Assembly (NCBI GenBank): GCA_021825445.1
Contig: JAKAHA010000002.1
Span: 1 to 64,000 of the forward strand
Direction: 5' to 3'
Source: a bacterium
Lineage (GTDB): Bacteria; Patescibacteriota; Microgenomatia; UBA1406; GWC2-37-13
DNA: 64,000 bases
Shown here one piece after another: positions 35,694 to 44,368 of the stretch (the first letter of the stretch is position 1; each line of letters opens with the position of its first letter). The notes beneath the pieces are model-generated. The model saw only the letters and a program-made list of their open reading frames with translations, was not told the DNA's origin and made no database searches. The position numbers and the translations under genes were made by a program.

Positions 35694-36376
35694 TTGCCAA
35701 ATCGTCGCTTACGCTCTGAATAATTGTTAACAGCAATTTCCAATTCTTCTGCAGTAAAATCCGGAAAATATAGATCGGAAAAATATAGCTCACTATACTC
35801 GCTCTGCCAAAGCATAAAACCCGAAAGTCGCTTTTCTCCTCCTGTCCTAATAATAAGGTCAGGATCAGGAATCCCTTCCGTATCTAAATTTTGCTCAACA
35901 CTTTCCTTTGTTATCTTTGATCTTTGATCTTTGATCTTTGATATTGATCTTACTATTTCGTCTCTTCCTCCATAATTTAATCCTATGACAAAAGTCATTT
36001 TCTTATTTTCTACTGTGTCTTTTGTCATTTTAGTAATTTCAATTTGAAGATCGTCGGGTAATCCTTTCAAATCGCCTATTGCCACAAATTTTATTTGTTT
36101 CTTTTTAAATTCTGACAATTTATTCTTTAAAAAATATCGAATTAAATCAAATAAATTATTCAACTCATCTTTACTTCTGCCAACCAAATTTTCAGTGGAT
36201 AGTGCCCAAAAAGTAAAGCATTTTATATCTAGCCGAATCATTTTATCTATCAAATTTGGGAGAGTAGTTTGAGCAGCATACCTGTGACCTTCTGTTGCTA
36301 GTTTTCCTTTTTCCCTAGCCCACCGTCGATTGCCGTCAGGGATTATTGCTACATGTTTTGGGAAATTACTATTCAT
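35690..36376 (-). CDS. uppS: Undecaprenyl (isoprenyl) diphosphate synthase
   Basis: 228 residues. HVAIIPDGNRRWAREKG (cis-prenyltransferase motif with catalytic Asp), FTFWALSTEN, GLNYGGRDEIVRSI and DPDLIIRTGGEKRLSGFMLWQSEYSELYF are diagnostic. It makes the C55 lipid carrier for cell-wall and polysaccharide precursors. A loop (SKIKDQRSKITKE) is encoded by four ATCTTTG units. The second ATG at 36376 is preferred because it forms TAATATG with the upstream stop. Confidence 0.95.
   Translation of the reverse strand: MNSNFPKHVAIIPDGNRRWAREKGKLATEGHRYAAQTTLPNLIDKMIRLDIKCFTFWALSTENLVGRSKDELNNLFDLIRYFLKNKLSEFKKKQIKFVAIGDLKGLPDDLQIEITKMTKDTVENKKMTFVIGLNYGGRDEIVRSISKIKDQRSKITKESVEQNLDTEGIPDPDLIIRTGGEKRLSGFMLWQSEYSELYFSDLYFPDFTAEELEIAVNNYSERKRRFGK
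35913..35940. repeat. Heptamer array (ATCTTTG)x4 inside uppS
   Basis: Four perfect 7-base units, 28 bases, translated in the uppS frame as part of a surface loop. Confidence 0.95.
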
Positions 36377-36377
36377 A

Positions 36378-37337
36378 TTAAAATAAGTGTTGTTCAACTA
36401 ACCTTGCTCCAACTGCTGGTCTATTAACAATAATTTTCTTAATTTCCTTAATCTCTTCTAATTTCTTAATTAGTTTCTCCCTATTTTTTTCTTCAACAAT
36501 CAGGTGAATGTCCTGTCCGGTATTAACGGTGAAATAAACTTCCAATCCTTCATTCCTCCATTTTTTAACCCACTTCATCATCATGATTGTTTCCGGTTGA
36601 AAGTAAATAAGAGACGGAGTTGACGTCAACATGATCGCATGAAGCTCAAGAGCTTCGCTCTCAACAATTTCTCCAAACTCGGTAAAATTTTTTGATTTAA
36701 GGGCTTTTTTAAATTGAGCTATTTTTTCATTAATATTGTTTAACCTTGTTTGAAAAAAAGGACTGGTTTTAGCAAATTTTTGCCCGTCAGTTGACGAAAT
36801 TTCTTTTTTATCAGAGCTAACAATCGACACGACATCAACTATATTCCAGTAATCTGGAGAGTAAAGAGATTTTGCCGACTCCCCTACCCACTCAACAAAA
36901 CCATCAGGGATCGAGCGACAGGCGGAACCAGATCCAAGGCGTGCTAATATCGATAATTCTTTTTCATCTAAATTTAGTCCTGCTGCCTTGGTTGCAGATA
37001 AAGTCAAAGCTGCAAAACCCGATGCAGAAGAAGATAAACCAGTTCCATCTGGAAAATTATTGATAGACACGACTTTTGCTCTTAATTTTAAGCCAGATTT
37101 CTTCCTTATTAAATCCAAATGTTTGATTACACGTCTCGATTGAATATCATCAATTCCGTCATTTATGACTACAGAGTCCTCGGCATATTGAGAGCCAAAT
37201 TCAACAGTTGTTGTCGTTGTCAGATCGCTTAAATTCATCGAAATACTATTATTATCTGGAATTTTTTTATCTTCATCTTTCTTTCCCCAATATTTAATGA
37301 AGGCAATATTTGATGGGGCAATTGCAGTTGCTTTCAT
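36378..37337 (-). CDS. mvaD: Diphosphomevalonate decarboxylase
   Basis: 319 residues. APSNIAFIKYWGKKDE at the N-terminus, DGTGLSSSASGFAALTLSA (GHMP ATP loop), GSGSACRSIPDGFVEW and TVNTGQDIHLI identify MVD. It converts mevalonate diphosphate to isopentenyl diphosphate, the last step of the classical mevalonate route. It overlaps pmk by ATGA. Confidence 0.94.
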   Translation of the reverse strand: MKATAIAPSNIAFIKYWGKKDEDKKIPDNNSISMNLSDLTTTTTVEFGSQYAEDSVVINDGIDDIQSRRVIKHLDLIRKKSGLKLRAKVVSINNFPDGTGLSSSASGFAALTLSATKAAGLNLDEKELSILARLGSGSACRSIPDGFVEWVGESAKSLYSPDYWNIVDVVSIVSSDKKEISSTDGQKFAKTSPFFQTRLNNINEKIAQFKKALKSKNFTEFGEIVESEALELHAIMLTSTPSLIYFQPETIMMMKWVKKWRNEGLEVYFTVNTGQDIHLIVEEKNREKLIKKLEEIKEIKKIIVNRPAVGARLVEQHLF

Positions 37338-38224
37338 ATATTTATTTTAACGTTTAATATTTCTCCTCCTGCATTAATTATAGCTGACTTAACGCTTTTT
37401 GTTTTATTTTCGGGAACAATTGAAATCATACAATCTCCTCCTCCGGCTCCCGATAACTTTGCTCCATAAGCACCAGCAGAAATTGCAACCTGACACATTA
37501 CATCTAGTTTTTCAGTACTTACTCCAAGCTCCTGAAGAAGTTTATGATTTTGGTTCATCAACTCTCCCGTTTTTTCCCAATCAGAATTTACCAAACTAAC
37601 TTTTGCCTCCTCAACAATATGCTTCATATTCTCAAATATATTTAAAGTTTTTGATCTTTGATCTTTGATCTTTGATCCTATTTTGTTAACAATACTTGTT
37701 GTGTCTGCTTTGACTCCAGAATATCCTATTACCAAAGACAAGTTTTTGACAGATAATGACTCGATTATTTTTCCTCCTGTTACAAAATAAATCGTTCCTC
37801 CAAAGACGGCAGATGCCACATCAAAGCCTGACCCTACTTTTTGAATTGATAAAACCACTTTGTACCCCAAATCAAAAATTTCCTTTTTTGAAATTTCAAT
37901 TTTATAAAATTTACATAACGCTTTTATGGTGGCAACAGTCACGGCAGATGATGATCCAAGTCCAAATTTTGAAGAAAAATCACTATAAGTTTTTAATAAT
38001 ATCTTACTACTGACTTTATATTTTTTGCAAAATTGTTTAACCGTTTCTTCAACAAAACGAAGATCTTTTACTTGCGGGGCATCAATTTTAAATTTCTTTT
38101 CCTTTTCAACTTCAACATAAATACGTGAGTCAACACTGGTGACGATACAAGGATACCCGTAAACAACGACGTGTTCGCCAAACAACATCAATTTTCCCGG
38201 TGCCGATGATTTTATTTTTAACAT
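37334..38224 (-). CDS. Phosphomevalonate kinase (GHMP kinase)
   Basis: 296 residues. SAPGKLMLFGEHVVVYGYP, FGLGSSSAVTVATIKALCKF (ATP loop) and KLSGAGGGDCMI are GHMP-kinase motifs. KVGSGFDVASAVFGGTIYF matches the phosphomevalonate kinase version, and a separate gene at 38304 fits mevalonate kinase better, so assignment as the second kinase follows. It could instead be a second mevalonate kinase. Three ATCTTTG units at 37654-37674 encode SKIKDQRSK, the same peptide as in UppS. Confidence 0.75.
   Translation of the reverse strand: MLKIKSSAPGKLMLFGEHVVVYGYPCIVTSVDSRIYVEVEKEKKFKIDAPQVKDLRFVEETVKQFCKKYKVSSKILLKTYSDFSSKFGLGSSSAVTVATIKALCKFYKIEISKKEIFDLGYKVVLSIQKVGSGFDVASAVFGGTIYFVTGGKIIESLSVKNLSLVIGYSGVKADTTSIVNKIGSKIKDQRSKTLNIFENMKHIVEEAKVSLVNSDWEKTGELMNQNHKLLQELGVSTEKLDVMCQVAISAGAYGAKLSGAGGGDCMISIVPENKTKSVKSAIINAGGEILNVKINI
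37654..37674. repeat. Heptamer array (ATCTTTG)x3 inside phosphomevalonate kinase gene
   Basis: Three perfect units plus a partial one; same unit as in uppS and, on the other strand, hisH. Confidence 0.92.
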
Positions 38225-38241
38225 AATTATTTTTTAATTAG

Positions 38242-38303
38242 TTGTCATCCCCTTGAAAAAGGGGATCCATGGTTCTTGGATTCCTGCTTTCGTGGGAATG
38301 ACA
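38242..38303. repeat. Palindromic element (TTGTCATCCCC type) between the two kinases
   Basis: Left hairpin TTGTCATCCCCTTGAAAAAG then GGGATCCA, right hairpin GGATTCCTGCTTTCGTGGG then AATGACA. Its right edge abuts the mevalonate kinase stop codon exactly. Confidence 0.85.
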
Positions 38304-39221
38304 TTAATGTCGTATCAGACCTATATCATCTGTAATTAATCTATAAAATAAAATTTTTTTTGTAATCAAGCATTTTATCAGTTTTTCTTCATCCTCTGCA
38401 TAAAATAATATAAACCCTGACCCGCTTTTTCGTCCACCAGCACCAGTGACTTTTCCAACACCAAACTTTAACAAATCTTTAAGTAATGTTTTTGTTACTT
38501 CAGAAACAACTCCAAGCTCCTCCAATAATTTTTCATTGTTAATGATGCTTTCTTTAAACAAGTCAATCTTCACATTTTCAATCGAGTCTAATATTTTTTT
38601 TGTTTCAATTTCTATTTTAATTAAAATAGTCTCAACCGATTCAACTGATTCAACCGATTTAACCATGTCCCCTGTTGTCTCTTCTGGTTTACCGCCATCG
38701 ATCAAGAATAATTTCTCTTCAATATTCTTTGGTATTTTATAATCCAAATTTTTCAGACTTTTTTGCTTTTGATATAGAATTAATCCGCCAAAACAAGAAG
38801 CGGAATTATCAACCCCTGATGGATTAGAGTGGAAATGTTTTTCAATTTGAAAGGCCAGTTTATTAATTACTTTTTTATCAAACTTTCGTCCAGTATAAAA
38901 TTCTAGAAATGCGGCAACCGATGCAACTGAAAGCGCAGCTGATGATCCCAGACCCCGACCAACTGGAATTTCTGATTCGATTTTATAACTAAACTGTTTG
39001 TCTTCAAAAATAATTTTTTTAATATTCAAAAAATCTTTTACTTTTTGACTAATAAATAGCACTTCCTTATTTAATTTACTATTTTGTAGCGGTCGCTCTA
39101 AGATGGTAAATTTAAGTCGGAGATTAACTGCCGAAACCAAGGCTGGATTACCGTAAACAACCGCATGTTCGCCAGATAAAATAACTTTTGCTGGTGCTGA
39201 ATAAGTAATTTTGTCTATCAT
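38304..39221 (-). CDS. mvk: Mevalonate kinase
   Basis: 305 residues. YSAPAKVILSGEHAVVYGNPAL, VGRGLGSSAALSVASVAAFL and HFHSNPSGVDNSASCFGGLI are the defining mevalonate kinase motifs, with the C-terminal GVGKVTGAGGRKSGSGF. A stretch KSVESVESVET (near residue 190) is encoded by 9-nt repeats related to those extending rpsO. A palindromic element lies right behind the stop. Confidence 0.92.
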   Translation of the reverse strand: MIDKITYSAPAKVILSGEHAVVYGNPALVSAVNLRLKFTILERPLQNSKLNKEVLFISQKVKDFLNIKKIIFEDKQFSYKIESEIPVGRGLGSSAALSVASVAAFLEFYTGRKFDKKVINKLAFQIEKHFHSNPSGVDNSASCFGGLILYQKQKSLKNLDYKIPKNIEEKLFLIDGGKPEETTGDMVKSVESVESVETILIKIEIETKKILDSIENVKIDLFKESIINNEKLLEELGVVSEVTKTLLKDLLKFGVGKVTGAGGRKSGSGFILFYAEDEEKLIKCLITKKILFYRLITDDIGLIRH

Positions 39222-39238
39222 ATTAGTCGTTCACTGAT

Positions 39239-39541
39239 CTACTTCATGGGTTTAAATTTTATCCCATATGCAATTACGCCTTCTTCTGACGATGCTCTTA
39301 CTTTGCGAAGCACTGAAATAACTTCTTGTCCGATTTTCAAATTCTTTTCTTCACAATCTACTAGTTGACCATAAATCTTTTCTTTATTTTCTAGCTTAAC
39401 TAATACAACCGGGTAAGGTGCATATTTTTTAAAATCTGATCCCGGTGTAAAAATTTTTGTCCACGTCAATATTTTGCCTTTTTTTCCAAGGACTTTTCTA
39501 ATTTCTTTTTGTCTTCGCCAAATTTTTACCGGTGAAATCAT
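39239..39541 (-). CDS. DUF35-like OB-fold acyl-CoA-associated protein
   Basis: 100 residues from MISPVKIWRRQKEIRKVLGKK. The pattern (short helix, then ILTWTKIFTPGSDFKKYAPYP, VVLVKLE and IKFKPMK) is the OB-fold half of DUF35 proteins. In archaea such proteins bridge thiolase and HMG-CoA synthase into one complex. The usual four-Cys zinc ribbon is missing. The gene starts one base after the thiolase stop. Confidence 0.7.
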   Translation of the reverse strand: MISPVKIWRRQKEIRKVLGKKGKILTWTKIFTPGSDFKKYAPYPVVLVKLENKEKIYGQLVDCEEKNLKIGQEVISVLRKVRASSEEGVIAYGIKFKPMK

Positions 39542-39542
39542 A

Positions 39543-40694
39543 TTAAATTCCCAAAATTGTAACCACAGACGTTCCCCCTGACCCACCCACATTTTGAGCC
39601 AAACCATATTTGGCATTTTTAATCTGTCTTTTTTCCGCCTGTCCAGTCAGTTGTAAAAATATCTCTCCAATCTGTTTGATTCCAGTTGCTCCAACCGGAT
39701 GACCCGACGCTTTTAATCCTCCTGACGTATTAACGATTAAATCTCCGCCATTTCCAAACATGGTTGATTGTTCAATAATTTTTTTTCCTGCCTCTCCTTT
39801 TTTCCAAAAACCCAAATCTTCCATGGCGAGTAGTTCGGCAATTGAAAAACAATCATGAAGTTCGGCAACATTAATCTCCGATCGATTAATTTTTGCTTTC
39901 TTAAAAGCCAGATTTCCTGCAATTTTTGTCGACAAAATTTCATCAATATTTTTTCTTTCTTTAAGTGATATTGTGTCAGTTGCAACTTCTGATGCTAATA
40001 CTGAAACTGAATATTTTTGTTTTTTTACAACGCCTAAATTATTTGTCATAATGACAGCGGATGCACCATCTGAAATAGGCGAAGAATCCAATACTTTTAG
40101 AGGATAAGCAACATAAGGACTTTTCAAAACCTGATCCGACGTGATTGTTCTTCGAAAATGTGCTTTGTCATTTAATGTACCGTGAAAATGATTTTTTACT
40201 GAAACGTGAGCGAGATTTTTTTCAGTATAGTGATATTTTTCTAAATAAAAGTTTGCAATCATTGCGTAAAGTCCAGAAAAAGTCAAACCGGCTTCTTGCT
40301 CCTCACCTGAGGCGGCTGCAGACAAACCAGTGATTGTTTCTTCTGGCGAATAATCGGTCATTTTTTCAGCACCGACGATCATTACATTTTTGTTTGGATT
40401 GGCTTCCAAATAAGCTTTTGCTAAATTAAAAGCAACTCCGCCTGAAGCACATGCAGACTCGGATCTAAAAATTGGGATATTAACTTTTAAGATTTCGGCA
40501 ATCTTTGAAGTCGTATGAAGATTATTTTCCAAAACTCCAGCTAACATATTCCCAAAAAATACTGCATCAATTTGTTTATTTTCAAGATTATTTTGCTTTA
40601 AGACTCCCCTCATCGCTTCTTCAACCAAATCAAATAACGATTTATCCCAAAGCTCTCCAAAACGGGTTGTGTAATATCCAGTTACGTAATTCAT
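39543..40694 (-). CDS. Acetyl-CoA acetyltransferase (archaeal-type thiolase)
   Basis: 383 residues. The nucleophile Cys is in FRSESACASGGVAFNLA; the C-terminal NTSGGLKASGHPVGATGIKQ carries the catalytic His, and VGGSGGTSVV the last loop. It condenses two acetyl-CoA to acetoacetyl-CoA, feeding HMG-CoA synthase. SCPx-type sequence and the neighbouring DUF35 protein point to the archaeal-style complex. It overlaps hmgS by ATGA. Confidence 0.9.
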   Translation of the reverse strand: MNYVTGYYTTRFGELWDKSLFDLVEEAMRGVLKQNNLENKQIDAVFFGNMLAGVLENNLHTTSKIAEILKVNIPIFRSESACASGGVAFNLAKAYLEANPNKNVMIVGAEKMTDYSPEETITGLSAAASGEEQEAGLTFSGLYAMIANFYLEKYHYTEKNLAHVSVKNHFHGTLNDKAHFRRTITSDQVLKSPYVAYPLKVLDSSPISDGASAVIMTNNLGVVKKQKYSVSVLASEVATDTISLKERKNIDEILSTKIAGNLAFKKAKINRSEINVAELHDCFSIAELLAMEDLGFWKKGEAGKKIIEQSTMFGNGGDLIVNTSGGLKASGHPVGATGIKQIGEIFLQLTGQAEKRQIKNAKYGLAQNVGGSGGTSVVTILGI

Positions 40695-41713
40695 ATCATT
40701 TCCATGTATTTTAAATAGGTTGGGTAATTTATATATTTTTTGTTAGAGATTATATTTGAAAATTCCTTTCTTCTTTTATCTAAATTTTTTGTCACTTTGA
40801 AAGCAAAACTATCGGAACCTGCACCACTTCCATAAGAACAAAGAAAAATTAAGTCACCTTCTTTTGCAATTTCTAAAACTGGCATCAAACCCATAAGGGC
40901 TGAGGCGGTATATGAATTGCCCAACTTATTGACCACTAATGAATCGCTAATTTGGGAATCTGAAAACCCTAAAGATTTTGCAATTTGAACTGGAAATTTA
41001 CCGTTTGGCATGTGAAAAACTCCATAAGCAAAATCTGTTGGAATTAATCCTGTTTTTTTAAACAAACTTTTTGACGATTCTTCAACGTGGTAAAAATAAG
41101 ATGGTTTTCCACTAAATCTTCCACCGTGAGAAGGATAGCGAATTCCTTCTCTTCGCCAAAAATCTGGCGTGTCTGAAGAAAATGTTTCAAAATCAATTAG
41201 TTCTAAAATTAAATCATCCTTTCCTAAAAGCAAAGAAACCGAACCCGATGCAGCCGTATACTCCAAAATATCATGGGTTTTTCCCATTCCCTTATCCGAC
41301 CCTGTGACTAGTGCGTAATCGCTATAACCTGATTTTATCAAGGCTTGAGCAGAGATTAATGCCCCCGTTGCTGCTTTACAGGCAAATTCCGTGTCGTAAG
41401 CCAAATAATTTTTTTCAATTCCTAAAAATTCTGCCAAAATAGTTGAGGCAGGATTGACGGCGTAGGGATGAGTCTCTGAACCAAATAATACAACCTTGAT
41501 TTTACTTCGATCAATTTTTTCATCAGACAATGCTAAAGACGCCGACTCAAAAGCCATGGTAAGAGAGTCTTCGTCAACTCCTGCAACTGCTTTTTCTGTA
41601 ATCTGTAAAGACTTTTTGACGTCCTCTGGATTTTTACCCCAAACTTTAGCAATATCTTCTGTTTTTATCCGATATTTTGGAACGTAAAAACCGTATGAAA
41701 CTATGCCGACCAT
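40691..41713 (-). CDS. Hydroxymethylglutaryl-CoA synthase, archaeal type
   Basis: 340 residues. MVGIVSYGFYVPKYRIKTEDI, the nucleophile Cys112 in YDTEFACKAATGAL, and FHMPNGKFPVQIAKSLGF match the short archaeal/CPR HMG-CoA synthase. It joins acetoacetyl-CoA and acetyl-CoA to HMG-CoA. It is the second gene of the mevalonate cluster and abuts thiolase. Confidence 0.92.
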   Translation of the reverse strand: MVGIVSYGFYVPKYRIKTEDIAKVWGKNPEDVKKSLQITEKAVAGVDEDSLTMAFESASLALSDEKIDRSKIKVVLFGSETHPYAVNPASTILAEFLGIEKNYLAYDTEFACKAATGALISAQALIKSGYSDYALVTGSDKGMGKTHDILEYTAASGSVSLLLGKDDLILELIDFETFSSDTPDFWRREGIRYPSHGGRFSGKPSYFYHVEESSKSLFKKTGLIPTDFAYGVFHMPNGKFPVQIAKSLGFSDSQISDSLVVNKLGNSYTASALMGLMPVLEIAKEGDLIFLCSYGSGAGSDSFAFKVTKNLDKRRKEFSNIISNKKYINYPTYLKYMEMI

Positions 41714-41854
41714 ATATTTTAAGAAATTCTAAATATTAAATTACAAATCACAAATAAATAATAAATATTAAATAATAAATTCTAAAAAGTTTAATATTTC
41801 TTGCTTATTATTTAAAATTTATTTGGAACTTAAAATTTATGATTTATGATTTTT
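41714..41854. repeat. AT-rich inverted heptamer-like repeat
   Basis: ACAAATCACAAATAAATAAT-type units on the left mirror TTATTATTTAAAATTTATTT and TTTATGATTTATGATTT units on the right. It fills the gap between the HMG-CoA reductase and synthase genes; no gene is seen. Confidence 0.6.
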
Positions 41855-42961
41855 TTATCTTCCTAACTTCTCATGCGTTCTCGCTAAACTTCCTTCCGCA
41901 AGCGATGCCAACAGAGATATCTCTCCCGCAAGTACTGCTCCTCCCAAAACTTCAGCTAGTTCAATTGAACTTTTCGCCCCAATAATTGATAACGCCTCCT
42001 GTTTTATTTTTATTTTTGTCCCACCGCCAACCGTGCCGACCATCACTGCTGGTAAATATACAGAAACATAAAGATCACCATTCTCTAAAACTTTTGCCGT
42101 CGTCATTCCCATACTACCCTCAACCAAGTGAGCTAGATCTTGCCCAGTCGCAGCAAAAAAAGCAGCCACGATATTGGCAAAATGAGCATTGAATCCAAGA
42201 GATCCGCTCATCGCCGATCCGATCATACATTTTGACAACCAAACTTCAAAGAATTTTTCTGAGGTCGTTTTTAAAACCTCTTCAACAATCTCTTTTTTTA
42301 AAATAGTTTCAGCCCAAACTCGCTTACCTCGACCTGAAATAAAATTTAGCCAAGCTGGTTTTTTATCGATACAAAAATTACCGCTGACTGCCAAACATTT
42401 GGCCTTAGTATTTTTTTCAATAAACTGTGACAAACTGTCTATGGCGATTGTCACCATGTTCATCCCCATCGCCTCACCAGTATCAAAATAAAATCTCACA
42501 TAAACATATCTTCCGGCGATCCTTGTTCCTAATTTTTTAAGTTTTAAATGTGAAGAAGTTTTTTCTGTGATATCTTTAAGAAGGTTAAAATTATCGTCAA
42601 GCCATTTTTTAAATTCCATACTCTCTTTAAGTCCGGAAGTTTCAAATGCTGGTCCTCGAGTCGTACCGACATTTTCAACGTAGGACGTAGCTCCACCTGA
42701 AAGATTAATTGCTTTACAACCTCGACTAACTGATGCAACTAGAGCGCCTTCAGTAGTCGCGAGTGGAATGTAATAATTCTTTTCGAAAATTTTTAATGGT
42801 CCGGCAACTCCTAACGGTAAACTCGTTGACCCAATCATATTTTCACAGTGAATATTTTCTTCATCGGCTTCAATCTGGGCAATTTTATTTAGTTTAATAT
42901 TGAGAGTTTTTTCAAGATATTCTCGTCGCGCTGAAGTAGTTTTAAAATCTTTAAGAGTCAT
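41855..42961 (-). CDS. hmgA: Hydroxymethylglutaryl-CoA reductase, class I
   Basis: 368 residues from MTLKDFKTTSARREYLEKTL. Motifs: ENMIGSTSLPLGVAGPL, GEAMGMNMVTI, CIDKKPAWLNFISGRGK (catalytic Lys region), GTVGGGTKI and SLARTHEKLGR with the C-terminal His. It reduces HMG-CoA to mevalonate with NADPH. An in-frame ATG at 42994 would add 11 residues and cannot be excluded. First gene of the mevalonate cluster, divergent from idi. Confidence 0.93.
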   Translation of the reverse strand: MTLKDFKTTSARREYLEKTLNIKLNKIAQIEADEENIHCENMIGSTSLPLGVAGPLKIFEKNYYIPLATTEGALVASVSRGCKAINLSGGATSYVENVGTTRGPAFETSGLKESMEFKKWLDDNFNLLKDITEKTSSHLKLKKLGTRIAGRYVYVRFYFDTGEAMGMNMVTIAIDSLSQFIEKNTKAKCLAVSGNFCIDKKPAWLNFISGRGKRVWAETILKKEIVEEVLKTTSEKFFEVWLSKCMIGSAMSGSLGFNAHFANIVAAFFAATGQDLAHLVEGSMGMTTAKVLENGDLYVSVYLPAVMVGTVGGGTKIKIKQEALSIIGAKSSIELAEVLGGAVLAGEISLLASLAEGSLARTHEKLGR

Positions 42962-43000
42962 AAGTATATTAGTCGGATTAAAATCAAAAATCATTCATGA

Positions 43001-43006
43001 TATAAT
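43001..43006 (+). promoter_or_regulatory. -10 element for leaderless idi
   Basis: TATAAT, six bases, ATG at 43013. The reverse-strand TATATC overlapping it may serve the HMG-CoA reductase gene. Confidence 0.55.
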
Positions 43007-43012
43007 TTTTTA

Positions 43013-43528
43013 ATGGATTATTATAAAAAAGAACTATTTCTGGCGGAAGTTGATAAGAAAGACAACATTATTGGTAAAGTTGAAAGATGGAATGCTCATA
43101 AAGAAGGAGTTCTTCATCGAGGATTTACTTTAATTATGACCTATCAAAATTCTTTGATCATCCAACATCGTAAACATCCAATTTTCGATGGATATTTTGA
43201 CCTGACTTTTTCTTCTCATCCAGTTTATAATAATGAAAAGTTGCAGACCGATCTTGAAGCAATTAATACAGCCTTAGAAAGAGAGTGGAATATTGATAAA
43301 AAAGGATTAACAACAGAACCAAAATTTTTAGGCAAATTTTATTATAAAGCAAAAGATCCAAACAGTATTTTTACTGAACATGAAATTGACTACATTTATC
43401 AAGCCGAATTAAAAAATATTCCTAACCCAAATCATGATTATGCTTATGGTTTTGAACTTGTCAATAAATTAAAAATCGAAGATTTTAAAATTGTGCCGTG
43501 GGTAAAAGAGATAGTAAAAATGATCTAA
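43013..43528 (+). CDS. idi: Isopentenyl-diphosphate isomerase-like Nudix protein
   Basis: 171 residues. HKEGVLHRGFTLIM and FDGYFDLTFSSHPVY followed by ALEREWNI and FTEHEIDYIY give the type I IDI outline, and the divergent position beside the mevalonate genes fits IPP/DMAPP isomerisation. The catalytic Cys two residues before the conserved His (CGHP or CSHP in known enzymes) is Ser67 here (SSHP). It could be an active variant, a degenerate enzyme or a Nudix hydrolase of another kind. Confidence 0.75.
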   Translation: MDYYKKELFLAEVDKKDNIIGKVERWNAHKEGVLHRGFTLIMTYQNSLIIQHRKHPIFDGYFDLTFSSHPVYNNEKLQTDLEAINTALEREWNIDKKGLTTEPKFLGKFYYKAKDPNSIFTEHEIDYIYQAELKNIPNPNHDYAYGFELVNKLKIEDFKIVPWVKEIVKMI

Positions 43529-44145
43529 ATAAACGGTATTCTAAATAATTTAAACTGATACAAAAATATCGAATACGGAACAAACCATACTAAGTAATAA
43601 ATAATCATCGTTAGAATATTAAAAAAATTCTGCTTTGAAGAAAATCTAACTGCTAAATATACTAGAATCAACTTCCATATCAGCAGACTCAAAGAATATG
43701 CAATAAACAAGATACTAAATCCTTTCCCCATCAAAGAAAACGTTCTTGGTGGAGGAAGAAATATATAAAGAATTGAGGTCGATAAAAACCAAATTAAAGT
43801 TGGAAATAGAGAATAAATAAATGTAAAAATAAAATTGGAAATTTTTAATTCATTTTTATTTTTATTAAATATCTTTGATAACCAATAAAAAAAATAAACA
43901 GTGAGTAAAAAATTTAGAATAAATATCACAAATATTAAAGTCGCAGGATAAATTTTATCCCTTAAATAATATATAAATTTGAAATAGATAAAAATTATTC
44001 CAATAATCAGTGCAGGTTGATAAACATCTTTTTCGTCGCTAATATGACGCATTGTTTTATACGGATTAAAAATTAGACCAACAAACCGATTTACTATTAT
44101 TAAAAAAGAAGATAAACAATTTACCAAAATTTTTTTAAAATCCAT
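43525..44145 (-). CDS. Polytopic membrane protein (Yip1-like)
   Basis: 206 residues with about five membrane segments. The N-terminal FNPYKTMRHISDEKDVYQPALIIGIIF resembles the start of Yip1/YesK-like domains (FxPxxxxxxI then a first helix). Function unknown. Third gene of a unit with an ECF sigma factor and a small single-pass protein; it overlaps the latter by 11 bases. Confidence 0.6.
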   Translation of the reverse strand: MDFKKILVNCLSSFLIIVNRFVGLIFNPYKTMRHISDEKDVYQPALIIGIIFIYFKFIYYLRDKIYPATLIFVIFILNFLLTVYFFYWLSKIFNKNKNELKISNFIFTFIYSLFPTLIWFLSTSILYIFLPPPRTFSLMGKGFSILFIAYSLSLLIWKLILVYLAVRFSSKQNFFNILTMIIYYLVWFVPYSIFLYQFKLFRIPFI

Positions 44146-44368
44146 ATTGCAGGACTGTCACCAGCTTAATCAAAAAACGCCCAAAAATAAAATATAAAAA
44201 TATTGATGATAAAAAAGTTAAAGGAATTATGTATACAAATGGCATCACCTTCAAATAGGCGGTAATTTTTCTAAAATAATTTGTCAAAAAATTTACTCCC
44301 AATTCATTTGGCTCAATTGAAAAGACTTCATTCATTTTTTGTTTCATTCGAAAATTAATATTTTTCAT
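44135..44368 (-). CDS. Small single-pass protein, candidate anti-sigma partner
   Basis: 77 residues: a ~40-residue cytoplasmic part (MNEVFSIEPNELGVNFLTNY), then one membrane helix (FVYIIPLTFLSSIFLYFIFG). It lies directly after an ECF sigma gene, with an ATGA overlap, which is the usual place for a membrane anti-sigma factor. No zinc-binding HxxxCxxC motif is present, so this is positional inference. Confidence 0.5.
   Translation of the reverse strand: MKNINFRMKQKMNEVFSIEPNELGVNFLTNYFRKITAYLKVMPFVYIIPLTFLSSIFLYFIFGRFLIKLVTVLQYGF

Noticed and set aside
37334..39221. Tandem duplication of one mevalonate kinase gene
   Set aside because: The two GHMP proteins differ in their diagnostic motifs (GSGFDVASAVFGG versus HSNPSGVDNSASCFGG) and fit two different steps.
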